A stretch of DNA of 64,000 nucleotides from Kitasatospora sp. MAA19 (GCF_029894125.1 NZ_JARXYZ010000025.1:58257-122256), one strand, 5' to 3'. Positions 52,126 through 61,756 are shown, numbered from the stretch's first letter. The notes: a model not told the origin generated them from the letters alone. Made by a program: numbers and translations.

Positions 52126-53097
52126 ATGCGGATCCTCGTCCTCGGCGGCACCTCCTTCGTCGGCCGCGCGATCGCCGACCACGCCCTGCGCGACGGTGCC
52201 GAGGTCACCCTGTTCACCCGCGGCCGGACCAACCCCGGTCTCTTCCCCGCCGCCACCCACCTCATCGGCGACCGCGACACCGGCGACCACACCGCCCTGC
52301 GCGACGGCCGCTGGGACGCGGTGGTGGACGTCAGCGGCTACCGCCCCCGCCAGGTCGACCAGGCGATGGCCGCACTCGGCGACCGGGTCGGCCGCTACCT
52401 GTTCATCTCCAGCCACGCGGTGTACGAGCGGACCGGCCTCGCCCCCGGCTCGGACGAGTCCGCCCCGCGCCGCGCACCGCTGCGCGACGCCGAGCAGCTG
52501 ACCGAGGAGACGTACGGCCGGCTCAAGGTCGCCTGCGAGGACGCCGTCACCGCCCGCTACGGCGACCGGGCGACGATCGTGCGGCCCGGAAAGGTCGCCG
52601 GCCCCCACGACGACCAGCGCGGGCTCACCTACTGGGCCCGCCGGGCCGCCCGGGGCGGGCGGGTCGCGCTGCCGGGGCGGCCGGAGCAGCCCGTCCAGGT
52701 GGTCGACGTCCGCGACCTGGCCCGGCTGGTGGGCCGGCTGCTCCAGGACGACCGGGCGGGCGCCTTCCACGCCGTCGGCCCGGCCGAGCCGACCACGCTG
52801 GGCCGGCTGATCGCCACCTGCGCCGAGGTGGCGGGCACCGAGGTGGAGGTCGTCCCGGTGCCGCCGGAGAGCGCGCCGCCGCCGTTCTTCCCGCTGGTCC
52901 GCGCCGAGCCGCTCTGGCCCGGCCAACAGCGCAGCGCCGCCCGGGCGCGCGCGGCCGGGCTGCCGGCGACCCCGCTCGCGGTCACCGCCGCCGACGTGCT
53001 CGCCTGGGACAGGGCGCGCGGCGAACCTCCGCTCGGCCACGGCTTCACGCCCGAGCAGGAGGCCCGGGTGCTGGCCGAGTCGGCGGGCCTACGGTGA
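52126..53097 (+). CDS. NAD-dependent epimerase/dehydratase (extended SDR)
   Basis: A 323-residue Rossmann-fold enzyme. MRILVLGGTSFVGRAIADHA is the nucleotide-binding start and ETYGRLKVACE the Tyr-x3-Lys catalytic pair; FISSHAVYERTG provides the serine. VRPGKVAGPHD and PVQVVDVRDLARLVG are typical extended-SDR motifs. Substrate unknown: a nucleotide sugar or small metabolite. Confidence 0.85.
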   Translation: MRILVLGGTSFVGRAIADHALRDGAEVTLFTRGRTNPGLFPAATHLIGDRDTGDHTALRDGRWDAVVDVSGYRPRQVDQAMAALGDRVGRYLFISSHAVYERTGLAPGSDESAPRRAPLRDAEQLTEETYGRLKVACEDAVTARYGDRATIVRPGKVAGPHDDQRGLTYWARRAARGGRVALPGRPEQPVQVVDVRDLARLVGRLLQDDRAGAFHAVGPAEPTTLGRLIATCAEVAGTEVEVVPVPPESAPPPFFPLVRAEPLWPGQQRSAARARAAGLPATPLAVTAADVLAWDRARGEPPLGHGFTPEQEARVLAESAGLR

Positions 53098-53222
53098 CCG
53101 CCGACCCGCGCGTCACCGCGATGCGCCCCGAGCACCCGTCCTGACCGGTTGTCAGTGGCACCCGCTATGGTCGGCCCCGAACGATCCCACCAGCACCTGC
53201 ACCAGCGCCACCAGGGGGCACC

Positions 53223-54071
53223 ATGACCTCGCACCGCACCACCGCGCAGAGCGCCGGGCCACGCACCGCCCCGCCCGGCGCGCCGCTGAGCACCGCCGAT
53301 CTCGTCGAGGGCTGGCGGCGGGTCGGCGTCCGCGAGGGCATGGCGGTGATCGTGCACTCCTCGCTCTCCAGCCTCGGCCGGGTCGACGGCGGCGCCGCGG
53401 CCGTGGTGGCCAGCCTGCGCGAGGCGGTCGGGCCCGGCGGCACGGTCGCGGTGCCCACGTTCACCGGCGATGTCGTCAGCGACCCGGCACCGGAGCACAC
53501 CGGCCTTCCGAGCCCCGAGATCGCCGAACGGCGGGCCGCCGTCCCGCTGTTCCACGCCGGGCTCCCCTCCCGGATGGGCGCCGTCCCGGAGGCGCTGCGC
53601 GCGCTGCCGGAGAGCCTGCGCAGCACACATCCGCAGGCCTCGGTCGCCGCGGTCGGGGCGCACGCCCGGGAGGTCACCGTCCGCCGCTCACTGGGCTTCG
53701 CGGTCGGTCGCGAGTCGCCCTTCGGCGCGCTGCACGACCTCGGCGGGTACGTGCTGCTGATCGGCGTCGGGCACAACCGCAACACCTTCCTGCACTACGC
53801 GGAGACCTTCGCGCCCAACCGCCGGCTCAAGCTCCGCCGCTTCCCGATGGCGATCCAGGGCGAGCGGGTCTGGATCGAGGCGCCCGACGTGGGCAACGAC
53901 AACAGCACCCACTTCCCCGTCGTGGGGCGGGAGTTCGAGGAGCAGGCGGGCATCCGCGAGGTGCTGGTCGGCAGCGCGCCCTGCCGGCTGATCCCGGTCC
54001 GGGAGCTCATACCCTTCGCCGTCCGCCGCCTCACCGAGCTGCTGGCGGCCGACGGCCCCGGAGCGGCGTAG
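53223..54071 (+). CDS. AAC(3)-family N-acetyltransferase
   Basis: A 282-residue enzyme of the antibiotic-acetyltransferase family (Antibiotic_NAT). AVIVHSSLSSLGRVDGGAAA, GTVAVPTFTGDV, TGLPSPEIAERRAAVPLFHA and IGVGHNRNTFLHYAET carry the family residues. Characterised relatives acetylate the 3-amino group of aminoglycosides with acetyl-CoA, but many chromosomal copies have other or unknown substrates, so resistance is not implied. TATGGT at 53166-53171 may be its -10. Confidence 0.88.
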   Translation: MTSHRTTAQSAGPRTAPPGAPLSTADLVEGWRRVGVREGMAVIVHSSLSSLGRVDGGAAAVVASLREAVGPGGTVAVPTFTGDVVSDPAPEHTGLPSPEIAERRAAVPLFHAGLPSRMGAVPEALRALPESLRSTHPQASVAAVGAHAREVTVRRSLGFAVGRESPFGALHDLGGYVLLIGVGHNRNTFLHYAETFAPNRRLKLRRFPMAIQGERVWIEAPDVGNDNSTHFPVVGREFEEQAGIREVLVGSAPCRLIPVRELIPFAVRRLTELLAADGPGAA

Positions 54072-54126
54072 CCCGATCGACCGCCCGCTTCCTCAAGCGG
54101 CCGACCGGACCACACCCGTCACCAGG

Positions 54127-54179
54127 TCACCTGCTCACCTGCTCACCTGCTCACCTGCTCACCTGCTCACCTGCTCACC
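54127..54179. repeat. 8-bp tandem repeat TCACCTGC, 6.6 copies
   Basis: Six perfect units plus TCACC between the convergent AAC(3)-like and M1-peptidase genes. The unit is not a multiple of three and no gene crosses it. It is a candidate variable-number repeat for strain typing. Confidence 0.85.
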
Positions 54180-54195
54180 GCAGACGCGCCAGGCC

Positions 54196-55719
54196 TCAAT
54201 GCTCCGCGTCGTGCAGCGAGTTGGTCTCCTGGATCTTCTTCCAGGACTTCGGCTCCACCGGCAGCTGCCCGTCGGCCCGACCCGCGTCCGCCCCCGGCGC
54301 CAGCGAGGCCGCCCCGGCGGGCGCCGGCCCGGTGGCCGGCTTGGCTGCCGTGAACAGCCAGGTGGTGAAGAGGTCCCCGAGCTTCTTCCCGGAGATCTTC
54401 TCCGCGTACGCCTGGAAGTCCTGGACGGTGGCGTTGCCGTAGCGGTGCTCGGCCGGCCAGCCCTTCAGGATCCGGAAGAACGCGTCGTCCCCGACGGCGT
54501 TGCGCAGCGCCTGGATGGCCACCGCGCCCCGGTCGTAGACGGCGTTCGAGAACTGGTCGGCCGCGCCCGGGTCGCCCGGCTTGACGCTCCAGAACGCGTC
54601 GTCGGCCGGGTGCGAGGCGTAGACGTAGTCGGCGAGCTCCTGCGCCGTGCCCTCGTTCTCGTGCTCGGACCAGAGGAACTGCGCGTACCGGGCGAAGCCC
54701 TCGTTCAGCCAGATGTCGCTCCAGTGCGAGACCGAGACGCTGTCGCCGTACCACTGGTGGGCCAGCTCGTGCACGACGACCGAGGTGTTGGTGCCGCGCG
54801 CGAACTGCCGGGGGCTGTAGAAGACCCGGGTCTGGGTCTCCAGGGCGAAGCCGGTCTTGACGTTGGGCACGTAGCCGCCGACCGAGCTGAACGGGTAGTC
54901 GCCGAAGTAGCCGCTCAGCCAGTCGACCAGCTCACCGGTGCGCTCGACGCTGGCCCTGGCCGCGTCGGCGTTCTCGCCGAGGTCCTTGCTGTACGCGTTG
55001 TAGACGGGCAGCCCGCTCGGCGTGGTGTCGGTCGTGACGTCGAACTTGCCGACCGCGAGGGTGGCCAGGTAGGTCGCCTGCGGCTTGTTCTCGCGCCAGC
55101 TGTAACGGGTCCAGCCGGCCTGGGAGGTGGCGCCGGTCAGGATGCCGTTGCTGATCACCTGGTTGCCGTCCGGCACCTGGACCGAGACGTCGAAGGTGGC
55201 CTTGTCGCTCGGGTGGTCGTTGCTCGGGAACCACCACCACGCCGACTCGGGCTCGCCGGCCGCCACCGCACCGTCCGGCGTGCGCAGCCAGGCGGTGAAA
55301 CCGTACTTCTTCACGGTGGACGGGACGCCCTTGTAGCGGACCACCACGGTGGCCTGGCTGCCCTTGGCGAGCGGCCGGGCGGGCGTGATCTCCAGTTCCT
55401 GCTCACCGCTGGTGGCGAAGGTCGCCGGTCGCCCGTTGACCCGGACCTCCTGGACGTTCAGCGCGAAGTCCAGGTTGAACCGGGAGAGGTTCTCGGTCGC
55501 CGTGGCGAGGATGGTGGTGGTGCCCTCCAGTTCGTCGGTGGCGGGCTGGTATTTCAGCCGGATGTCGTAGTGCGAGACGCGGTACCCGCCGTTTCCGTAG
55601 GTCGGGTAGTACGAGTCGCCGGCCCCGGCCGCGCCGGGTTGGAAGTCGGTCGCCGAGGCGGGGACGGCCAGGAACAGGCTCAGGGCGCTGGCGGCAGAGA
55701 CGATCAGCCTCTTGCGCAC
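54196..55719 (-). CDS. Secreted M1 family zinc aminopeptidase
   Basis: A 507-residue exported metallopeptidase. The signal peptide VRKRLIVSAASALSLFLAVP ends at ASA (about 23). The N-terminal beta domain is followed by the M1 core: VVVHELAHQWYGD (H317, E318, H321) and downstream WLNEGFARY (E340) complete the zinc site. It lacks the long C-terminal domain of large aminopeptidases, as in other short secreted actinomycete M1 enzymes. The GTG at 55719 is chosen for the GGAGG upstream and the signal peptide. It trims N-terminal residues of peptides outside the cell. Confidence 0.9.
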   Translation of the reverse strand: MRKRLIVSAASALSLFLAVPASATDFQPGAAGAGDSYYPTYGNGGYRVSHYDIRLKYQPATDELEGTTTILATATENLSRFNLDFALNVQEVRVNGRPATFATSGEQELEITPARPLAKGSQATVVVRYKGVPSTVKKYGFTAWLRTPDGAVAAGEPESAWWWFPSNDHPSDKATFDVSVQVPDGNQVISNGILTGATSQAGWTRYSWRENKPQATYLATLAVGKFDVTTDTTPSGLPVYNAYSKDLGENADAARASVERTGELVDWLSGYFGDYPFSSVGGYVPNVKTGFALETQTRVFYSPRQFARGTNTSVVVHELAHQWYGDSVSVSHWSDIWLNEGFARYAQFLWSEHENEGTAQELADYVYASHPADDAFWSVKPGDPGAADQFSNAVYDRGAVAIQALRNAVGDDAFFRILKGWPAEHRYGNATVQDFQAYAEKISGKKLGDLFTTWLFTAAKPATGPAPAGAASLAPGADAGRADGQLPVEPKSWKKIQETNSLHDAEH

Positions 55720-55925
55720 GTGGTCCTCCAGGGTCACTGGGACGATGGGTCGGATCGATCCTTGTCCCGGTGGCCCCGGGTCCACTCCCTGATCGTGAGA
55801 TGTTCATGAAAAGAAACAGGCCGAAATGGCAGCGCCGCGACGCCGTCACACGCCACACCGGCCCCGCACGCCCCGGCAGCCCCTCACCCCCCTGCCGTCG
55901 ACCCTGCTGCCGACCCCTGCCGCCG

Positions 55926-56798
55926 TCACCCTCCGAGCGCCACCGGTGCCCGCACCAGCGAGCCGTACTCCGTCCACGAGCCGTCGTAGTTCTTGACGTG
56001 CGGGTACCCCAGCAGCTCGGTGAGCGCGAACCAGGTGTGCGCGGAGCGCTCGCCGATCCGGCAGTACGCGATCACCTCGCGCTCCGGCTCCACGCCCTTC
56101 CCCCCGTACAGCGCCCGCAGCTCCTCCGCCGAGCGGAACGACCCGTCGTCGTTGGCCGCCTGCGACCAGGGGACGTTGACCGCGCCGGGGATGTGCCCGG
56201 GCACCTGCGCCTGTTCCTGCGGCAGGTGCGGCGGTGCGATCAGCTCGCCCCGGTACTCGGCGGGCGAGCGGACGTCGACCAGCACCGCGTCCGAGCCGGG
56301 CTTGGCGAACACCTCGGCCTTGCCGAGCACTTCGTCCCGCAGCGCCCGCAGCTCCGGGCGCTCGGGCCCGGTCAGCCGGTAGGTGGTGTGCTGGTAGTCC
56401 ATCACCTCTTCGGTGAGCCCGCGCCCCTCCAGCTCCCACTTCTTCCGCCCGCCGTCCAGCAGCCGCACCGGCCCGAAGCCGCGCAGCCGCAGCAGCCAGT
56501 AGGCGTACGCGGCGAACCAGTTGTTGTTGCCGCCGTAGAGCACCACGGTGGTGTCGTCCTCCACCCCGGCCGCTCGCAGCAGGTGCTGGACGCCCTCCCG
56601 GTCGGCGTAGTCGCGGCCGACCCGGCTGTGCAGGTCGGTCGTCCAGTTCCAGCCGACCGCGCCGGGGATGTGGTCCCGGTCGTAGGCGGTGGTGTCCTCG
56701 TCCACCTCGACGACCCGGATCGTCCCGTCGTTCAGGTGGTGGGCCAGCCACTCGGTGCGGACCAGCGCCTCGGGGTGTGCGTAGCCGTTGCCGGTCAT
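55926..56798 (-). CDS. Thiosulfate sulfurtransferase (tandem rhodanese)
   Basis: A 290-residue enzyme with two rhodanese domains. The first (about 10-130, DRDHIPGAVGWNW, DTTVVLYGGNNNWFA) is inactive because Asn stands at the cysteine position. The second (about 165-285, DAVLVDVRSPAEYRGE, GHIPGAVNVPW) has the active Cys246 in AYCRIGERSAHTW. It moves sulfane sulfur from thiosulfate to acceptors. AAGGAGG precedes the ATG. Confidence 0.92.
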   Translation of the reverse strand: MTGNGYAHPEALVRTEWLAHHLNDGTIRVVEVDEDTTAYDRDHIPGAVGWNWTTDLHSRVGRDYADREGVQHLLRAAGVEDDTTVVLYGGNNNWFAAYAYWLLRLRGFGPVRLLDGGRKKWELEGRGLTEEVMDYQHTTYRLTGPERPELRALRDEVLGKAEVFAKPGSDAVLVDVRSPAEYRGELIAPPHLPQEQAQVPGHIPGAVNVPWSQAANDDGSFRSAEELRALYGGKGVEPEREVIAYCRIGERSAHTWFALTELLGYPHVKNYDGSWTEYGSLVRAPVALGG

Positions 56799-56928
56799 CG
56801 CAGGCCCTCCTTCACTCTGCCCAGGCTGCGGCGCCCGACCACGGGCACGAGGAGGCGCCGGCGACCGGGCCGGACAGTTCGAAATTACGCCGACCGTCCG
56901 ACCCGGGCCACTCCGCGGTCCCGGCGGC

Positions 56929-57255
56929 TCAGGAGAAGACGACCGAGCGCAGCTTCAGCCGGTCGCCGAGCTTCCTGCCGGGGTTCATGACGTAGAAGAC
57001 ATCGCCCGAGCAGTGCTCGTCGAGGAACACCGTGGCCGTCGATTTGGTGAGGTTCTCGGGTGCGAAGCCCGGGTGGTCCTCAGTGGTCCCGAACAGATCG
57101 ATGCACACCCGGCTCTCCGGGTCGGCCAGCCCGGCCAGCACACCGGGCCCGACCTTGTACAGGAATTCACCGGTGGCGGCATTGGCCGACATCGGCACGG
57201 CGAGGACGAGGGCGACGGCGCTGGCGACGGCGAGCGCGGCATTGCGGAGACGCAT
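56929..57255 (-). CDS. Small secreted hypothetical protein
   Basis: A 108-residue exported protein: signal peptide MRLRNAALAVASAVALVLAV to ANA (about 26), then GEFLYKVGPGVLAGLADPES, RVCIDLFGTTEDHPGFAPEN and HCSGDVFYVMNPGRKLGDRL. Two cysteines could form one disulfide. The pattern resembles small beta-rich exported actinomycete proteins of unknown function. GAAAGG precedes the ATG. Confidence 0.72.
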   Translation of the reverse strand: MRLRNAALAVASAVALVLAVPMSANAATGEFLYKVGPGVLAGLADPESRVCIDLFGTTEDHPGFAPENLTKSTATVFLDEHCSGDVFYVMNPGRKLGDRLKLRSVVFS

Positions 57256-57432
57256 GCGTGAGGGCCTTTCAGGTGGTACTCGGTGGTACCTGGTGAATTG
57301 GTGCGAGATCACCCTAGAGGCCCAAAATTCGCAGAAACGGTTCTTCCAATCCACCCTTTCGAGTGGTTTAAAAGGCAAAGCCGCTACCCCGCCATCTTTT
57401 CGCATCCACTCAAGGTCGGCGGAGCAACCCGC

Positions 57433-58326
57433 TCAGTTCGGCGGGGCCGTGAAGAAGTACCCCGAGTCGAGCAGCACCGGCAGGTACGCCTTCATCGCCG
57501 CCACCGTCTGCGAGCGGTCCCCACCGCCGTCGTGGTTGAGCACGATGGACCCGGGCCGGACGTTCTTGAGGACCCGCTCGGTGATCGCCGAGGTCCCGGG
57601 CCGGGCCCAGTCCCGCGGGTCCACCGACCAGCACATCGGCCGCATCCCGAGGTCGGCGCTCACCTTGAGCGTGACCGCCGGCCAGTCCCCGCCGGGCGAC
57701 CGGAACCAGGTCGGCTGGCGTCCGGTGGTCCGGTGCAGCAGGTCGGAGGTGCGCTCCAGTTCGTCCCGCACCCGGCCCTCGGACATGTGCCGCAGGTCGG
57801 GATGGGTCCAGGTGTGGTTGGCGATGTGGTGGCCGTGGTCGGCGATCTCCCGCACCAGGGCCGGGTGCTCGACGGCGTTCTCACCGATCAGGAAGAAGGT
57901 CGCCCGGATCCCGTGCTGCTGGAGCAGCGCCAGCACGGTCGGCGTGTACCGGGGGTCCGGCCCGTCGTCGATGGTGAGCGCCACCGCCCGCCGGTCCGGG
58001 CCGAGTTCGTACAACGGCTTGGCTTCCGCCGCCGTGAGCACCCGGTGGACGGGCTCCTTGTTCGGCGCGGGGGCGGAGGGCGGCGGGCTGCTGGGGAGCG
58101 GCGAGGGCGTCTTGGAGGGGGTGGCCGGAGCGGCGCCCGGCTTCCCCTCCCCGCCCGCCGCACCCGCCGTGGTCGCCGCGGCGCCCGCGGTGGCGTCCGG
58201 TGTGGCGCCGTCGCCGCTGCTCCAGGGGCTCCGGCAGCCGGCCGCCCCGAGCAGGGACATCCCGGCCGCGACCAGCAACAAGCGACGGGAAGACATTCGA
58301 GATGAAATCTGATGATCTGACAGCAT
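57433..58326 (-). CDS. NodB-type polysaccharide deacetylase (exported)
   Basis: A 297-residue exported deacetylase. The N-terminal lead contains a hydrophobic stretch and a lipobox-like LLGAAGC, then a Pro/Ala/Thr spacer (about 36-90). The NodB domain has RAVALTIDDGPDPRYTPTVL (both Asp present), IANHTWTHPDLRHM (metal histidines) and WFRSPGGDWPAV. Unlike the lipoprotein at 42836 it keeps the full catalytic set. Start ATG 58326 has GGGAGGC upstream; ATG 58296 is an alternative that would begin closer to the signal sequence. Confidence 0.88.
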   Translation of the reverse strand: MLSDHQISSRMSSRRLLLVAAGMSLLGAAGCRSPWSSGDGATPDATAGAAATTAGAAGGEGKPGAAPATPSKTPSPLPSSPPPSAPAPNKEPVHRVLTAAEAKPLYELGPDRRAVALTIDDGPDPRYTPTVLALLQQHGIRATFFLIGENAVEHPALVREIADHGHHIANHTWTHPDLRHMSEGRVRDELERTSDLLHRTTGRQPTWFRSPGGDWPAVTLKVSADLGMRPMCWSVDPRDWARPGTSAITERVLKNVRPGSIVLNHDGGGDRSQTVAAMKAYLPVLLDSGYFFTAPPN

Positions 58327-58523
58327 TCTGAATGCCTCCCCCGCGCACCGCCGTCGCTCCCCGGGCTCAACTCCGACGGACCCGATCACCACTCAGACGG
58401 CGCAAGCGCACCCCGCCCCCGCGGGACTTCCCCGCTACACCCCCACCGGACGCCCCGCCTCCCCTCCGGACCGCTACGCTGAGCCCTCCCCAGTGTGATG
58501 ATCTGCCATCAGAGGACGTGGCC

Positions 58524-59384
58524 ATGACGACAAGTCAGGACATCCCGGGCCAGGACCGGCCCGACAACGACCCCGCCGAGCTGAGTCAGTGGGAACGTTT
58601 CGGCGTCGACACCACCGCGCCGCACTCCGCACGGGTGTACGACTACTGGCTGGGCGGCAAGACCAACTTCCCGCCGGACCGCGCCATGGGGCAGGCCATC
58701 GAGGAGGCCGTGCCGAGCGTCAAGGAGATGGCCAAGGCGAACCGCGCCTTCCAGGGCCGGGCCGTCCGCCACCTCGCCCGGGAGCACGGCATCCGCCAGT
58801 TCCTCGACCTCGGCACCGGCATCCCCACCTCGCCGAACACCCACGAGATCGCCGAGGCCGTCAGCCCCGGCACCCGGGTGGTCTACGTCGACAACGACCC
58901 GATCGTGCTCGCCCACGCCCGCGCCCTGATGGTGTCCAGCCCGGCCAGCCGGACCACCTACATCCACGCCGACCTGCGCAAGCCCGAGGAACTGTTCGCC
59001 GATCCGGCGCTCACCGCCACCCTCGACCTCACCCGGCCGGTCGGCCTGCTGATGATCGCCGTCCTGATGCTCATCGCCGACGAGGACGACCCCTGGGGCC
59101 GGGTCGCCGCGCTGCGCGACGCCCTGCCGGCCGGCAGCTGCATCGCCCTCACCACCCCCACCCAGGACTTCGACCCGGAGGCCGTCGGCAAGGTCACCGA
59201 GGCGGCCCGGGCCGGCGGCATGACCCTCGTCCCGCGCACCCGTGACGACGTCCTGCGCTTCTTCGACGGCTGGGATCTGGTCGAGCCGGGCCTGTCCCCC
59301 GTCCTCGCCTGGCGCCCGGACGGCGAGCCGCCGACCGACCCGAAGGCCGCATACTACTGGGGCGGCGTCGCCGTCAAGCGCTGA
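58524..59384 (+). CDS. SAM-dependent methyltransferase (DUF574 type)
   Basis: A 286-residue protein of the actinobacterial DUF574/Methyltransf_19 family. PHSARVYDYWLGGKTNFPPD is its signature, QFLDLGTGIPTSPNTHE the SAM site, and VVYVDNDPIVLAHARALM the second strand. The substrates of this large streptomycete family are mostly unknown. The preceding AGAGGACGTGGCC is a moderate ribosome site. Confidence 0.88.
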   Translation: MTTSQDIPGQDRPDNDPAELSQWERFGVDTTAPHSARVYDYWLGGKTNFPPDRAMGQAIEEAVPSVKEMAKANRAFQGRAVRHLAREHGIRQFLDLGTGIPTSPNTHEIAEAVSPGTRVVYVDNDPIVLAHARALMVSSPASRTTYIHADLRKPEELFADPALTATLDLTRPVGLLMIAVLMLIADEDDPWGRVAALRDALPAGSCIALTTPTQDFDPEAVGKVTEAARAGGMTLVPRTRDDVLRFFDGWDLVEPGLSPVLAWRPDGEPPTDPKAAYYWGGVAVKR

Positions 59385-59511
59385 CCCACCAGGCGCTGCC
59401 CCGTCAAGCGCCGACCGGGACCGGCCCCCCACACGAGGGCCCGGCCCCGGCCCGGGTGGGGCGGACGGACGCCCGAGCGGACGGGCCCCACGGCCGCCCC
59501 ACCCGCAGGCC

Positions 59512-60381
59512 TCACTTCAGCAGCCGCGACAGCCGCCGGTCCGCCAGCGGCTTGCCCCCGGTCTGGCAGGTCGGGCAGTACTGCAGCGAGGAGTCCGCGA
59601 ACGACACCTCGCGCACGGTGTCCCCGCAGACCGGGCACGGCAGGCCCGTCCGGCCGTGCACCCGCAGCCCCAGCTTCTTCTCCGCCTTCAGCTCCCCGGC
59701 CGCCAGCCCGCGCGAGCGCTCCACCGCGTCCCGCAACGTGGCGCCGAGCGCCTCGTAGAGCTGCGCCGTCTCCTCCCCGGTCAGACTGGACGCCAGCTTG
59801 TACGGGGACATCCGGGCCGCGTGCAGCACCTCGTCCGAATAGGCGTTGCCCACCCCGGCCAGCACGCTCTGGTCCCGCAGGACGCCCTTGAGCCGGCGCC
59901 GCTCGCCGCTCAGCAGAGCCGCGAAGTCCGCCAGGGTGAAGCCCGGGTCCAGCGGGTCCGGGCCCAGCCGGGCCACCCCGGGCACCTCGGCCGGGTCCTT
60001 CACCACGTAGACCGCGAGGCCCTTCTTCGTCCCCGCCTCGGTCAGGTCGAAGCCGTCGCCGGCCTCCCCGGCCAGGCGCAGCCGCAGCGCCAGCGGGTTC
60101 CTCGGACTCGGGCGCGGCGGCTCGGCGGGCAGGCCGTCCTTCCAGCGCAGCCAGCCGGCCCGGGCCAGGTGGACCACCAGGTGCAGCCCGCCGGCCTCGA
60201 TGTCCAGGAACTTGCCGTGCCGGGTGACCGAGCCCACGGTCCGCCCCTCCAGCGCGGTGACCGGCGGGTCGTACGTCTTCAGCGCGCTGATCGCCACCGG
60301 CTGCGCGCGGGCGATGACGCGCCCGGTCAACCGCTCGGACAGGAAGGCGCTCAGCGCCTCGACCTCGGGCAGCTCCGGCAT
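59512..60381 (-). CDS. Formamidopyrimidine-DNA glycosylase (Fpg/Nei family)
   Basis: A 289-residue base-excision repair enzyme. It begins MPELPEVEALSAFLSERL (Pro1 after Met removal is the nucleophile, Glu2 catalytic), has the helix-two-turn-helix GVLRDQSVLAGVGNAYSDEV and ends in a zinc finger: CPVC near 253 and CPTC near 272. It removes oxidised bases and cuts the resulting site. The open frame extends 34 codons upstream, but MPELPEVE fixes the start. Confidence 0.93.
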   Translation of the reverse strand: MPELPEVEALSAFLSERLTGRVIARAQPVAISALKTYDPPVTALEGRTVGSVTRHGKFLDIEAGGLHLVVHLARAGWLRWKDGLPAEPPRPSPRNPLALRLRLAGEAGDGFDLTEAGTKKGLAVYVVKDPAEVPGVARLGPDPLDPGFTLADFAALLSGERRRLKGVLRDQSVLAGVGNAYSDEVLHAARMSPYKLASSLTGEETAQLYEALGATLRDAVERSRGLAAGELKAEKKLGLRVHGRTGLPCPVCGDTVREVSFADSSLQYCPTCQTGGKPLADRRLSRLLK

Positions 60382-60545
60382 GCGCCCAGTCTCCCGCAGC
60401 CCTCCGCCCACCGCCCGCCCGAACCCCGCCTCCGGCCCGCGGCCCACCTCCCACCCGAGCCGCACTCGTTGCCCTACCCCCACCCGTTGCCCGACCCCCG
60501 CCCGGGGAGCAGGCTTGTACTAACCCCCCTCCACGGAGCACCGTG

Positions 60546-60998
60546 ATGAGCACCCTTGAGGAACAGATCGACATCGACGCCCCCGTCCTCGCCGCCTGGG
60601 AGCAGTTGCACCGGGTGCACGAGTACCCGCAGTTCGTCGACGGCGTCCGCAGCGCCCATCCGCACGGGCGGAACCTGGCGCACCTCGGGGTGCGGTTCGG
60701 CAGCGCCGAGCGAGAGGTCGACACCGAGATCACCGACCGCGGCCGGGGCCGGGTGATGTCCTGGCGGACGCTCGACGGGATCCCGCTGCGCGGCACGTTC
60801 GCGCTGCTGCCGCTGGACGCCCGGCACACCCGGCTGCAGATCCGGGTGGAGTACGACCCGGAGGCGGTGCACGAGGCGTTCGGCGGGCCGCGCGGCTTCG
60901 CCCAGGCCGGGGCGATCGAGCGGACCGTCCGCGGTGACCTGAAGCACTTCCGGGAGCTGGTGGAGGCGCGGGTGAGCACGGCGGGCACCCACCCGTAA
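60546..60998 (+). CDS. SRPBCC (polyketide cyclase/START-like) protein
   Basis: A 150-residue lipid/ligand-binding fold. It starts MSTLEEQIDIDAPVLAAWEQ, with the strand EVDTEITDRGRGRVMSWRTL and the C-terminal helix AIERTVRGDLKHFRELVEAR. The family binds hydrophobic ligands, and some members are cyclases. Two start codons are adjacent (GTG-ATG); the ATG at 60546 is used. Confidence 0.85.
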   Translation: MSTLEEQIDIDAPVLAAWEQLHRVHEYPQFVDGVRSAHPHGRNLAHLGVRFGSAEREVDTEITDRGRGRVMSWRTLDGIPLRGTFALLPLDARHTRLQIRVEYDPEAVHEAFGGPRGFAQAGAIERTVRGDLKHFRELVEARVSTAGTHP

Positions 60999-61096
60999 GG
61001 ACCGGATAAGCCCAGCTCAGTGCCGGTGGTGAGGCTCTTCACAGCGGACCTTCGGCCCGACCGTTTCGCTTTCAACCTGTGGCAGACTCGGGTGCC

Positions 61097-61756
61097 ATGA
61101 GCATCGGCCCGGTCACCAGGACGCTCCGCGCGGCGGTCTTCGCCGCGCTGCTCGTGCTGCTCGCCGGGCTCGGCCAGGTGCTCGTCACCGGCCGCTCGCT
61201 GCCGGTCGGCACGATGGCCCTGGCCTCCGTCGCCGTGTTCGCGGTGGCGTACGCGCTGGCCGGCCGCGAACGCGGGTACCCGGCGGTCGCGGCGGTGTTC
61301 CTGCCGCTGGAGCTGGGCGTCAGCGCACTGTTCGACCTCGCCCAGACCGCCTGCCCGTCCCTGCCGCCCGGTGCCGCGCACGGCTTCCAGCCGCTGCTGT
61401 GCGGCGGCGGCTCGCTGGGCGGGTTCCTGCTCGGCCACGGCGTCTCCCAACGGGTCGGCGTCCTGCTGCTCCTGCTGGTGCACGCCGCGATCGCGCTGTC
61501 CGGCGCGTTCTGGCTGCGCCGCGCGGACGCCGCGCTGGCCGGCCTCGCCCGTACTGTCCCGATGCTGGGCGACTTCCTGCACCGGCACCTGCCGGCCGCC
61601 GCGCGCTGGCTGCGGCTGCTCGTCGCGCCCGTCCCGGCCCGTCCGGTGGCGCGGGTGGCGTTCCCCCGGGCCAGCCGGACCTTGATCCCGGCCGAGGACG
61701 TCGTCGTCCGCCCGGCCGTCCGGCGCGGTCCGCCGGCGCTCGCCCTGGCCTGCTGA
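61097..61756 (+). CDS. Hypothetical membrane protein
   Basis: A 219-residue protein with about four membrane helices (AAVFAALLVLLAGLGQVLV, MALASVAVFAVAYALAG, AVFLPLELGVSALFDLAQ, VLLLLLVHAAIALSGAFWL) and a basic cytoplasmic tail. A cysteine in each of ACPSL and LLCGG might be exported. No family is recognised. It precedes the disulfide-forming pair by about 100 bp in the same direction. A GTG 18 bases upstream is an alternative start. Confidence 0.72.
   Translation: MSIGPVTRTLRAAVFAALLVLLAGLGQVLVTGRSLPVGTMALASVAVFAVAYALAGRERGYPAVAAVFLPLELGVSALFDLAQTACPSLPPGAAHGFQPLLCGGGSLGGFLLGHGVSQRVGVLLLLLVHAAIALSGAFWLRRADAALAGLARTVPMLGDFLHRHLPAAARWLRLLVAPVPARPVARVAFPRASRTLIPAEDVVVRPAVRRGPPALALAC

Noticed and set aside
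53223..54071. Calling the AAC(3)-family gene an aminoglycoside resistance gene
   Set aside because: Family membership alone does not establish the substrate; many chromosomal members have no known resistance role.
54127..54179. Possible CRISPR array
   Set aside because: The 8-bp units are contiguous with no spacers; it is a simple tandem repeat.
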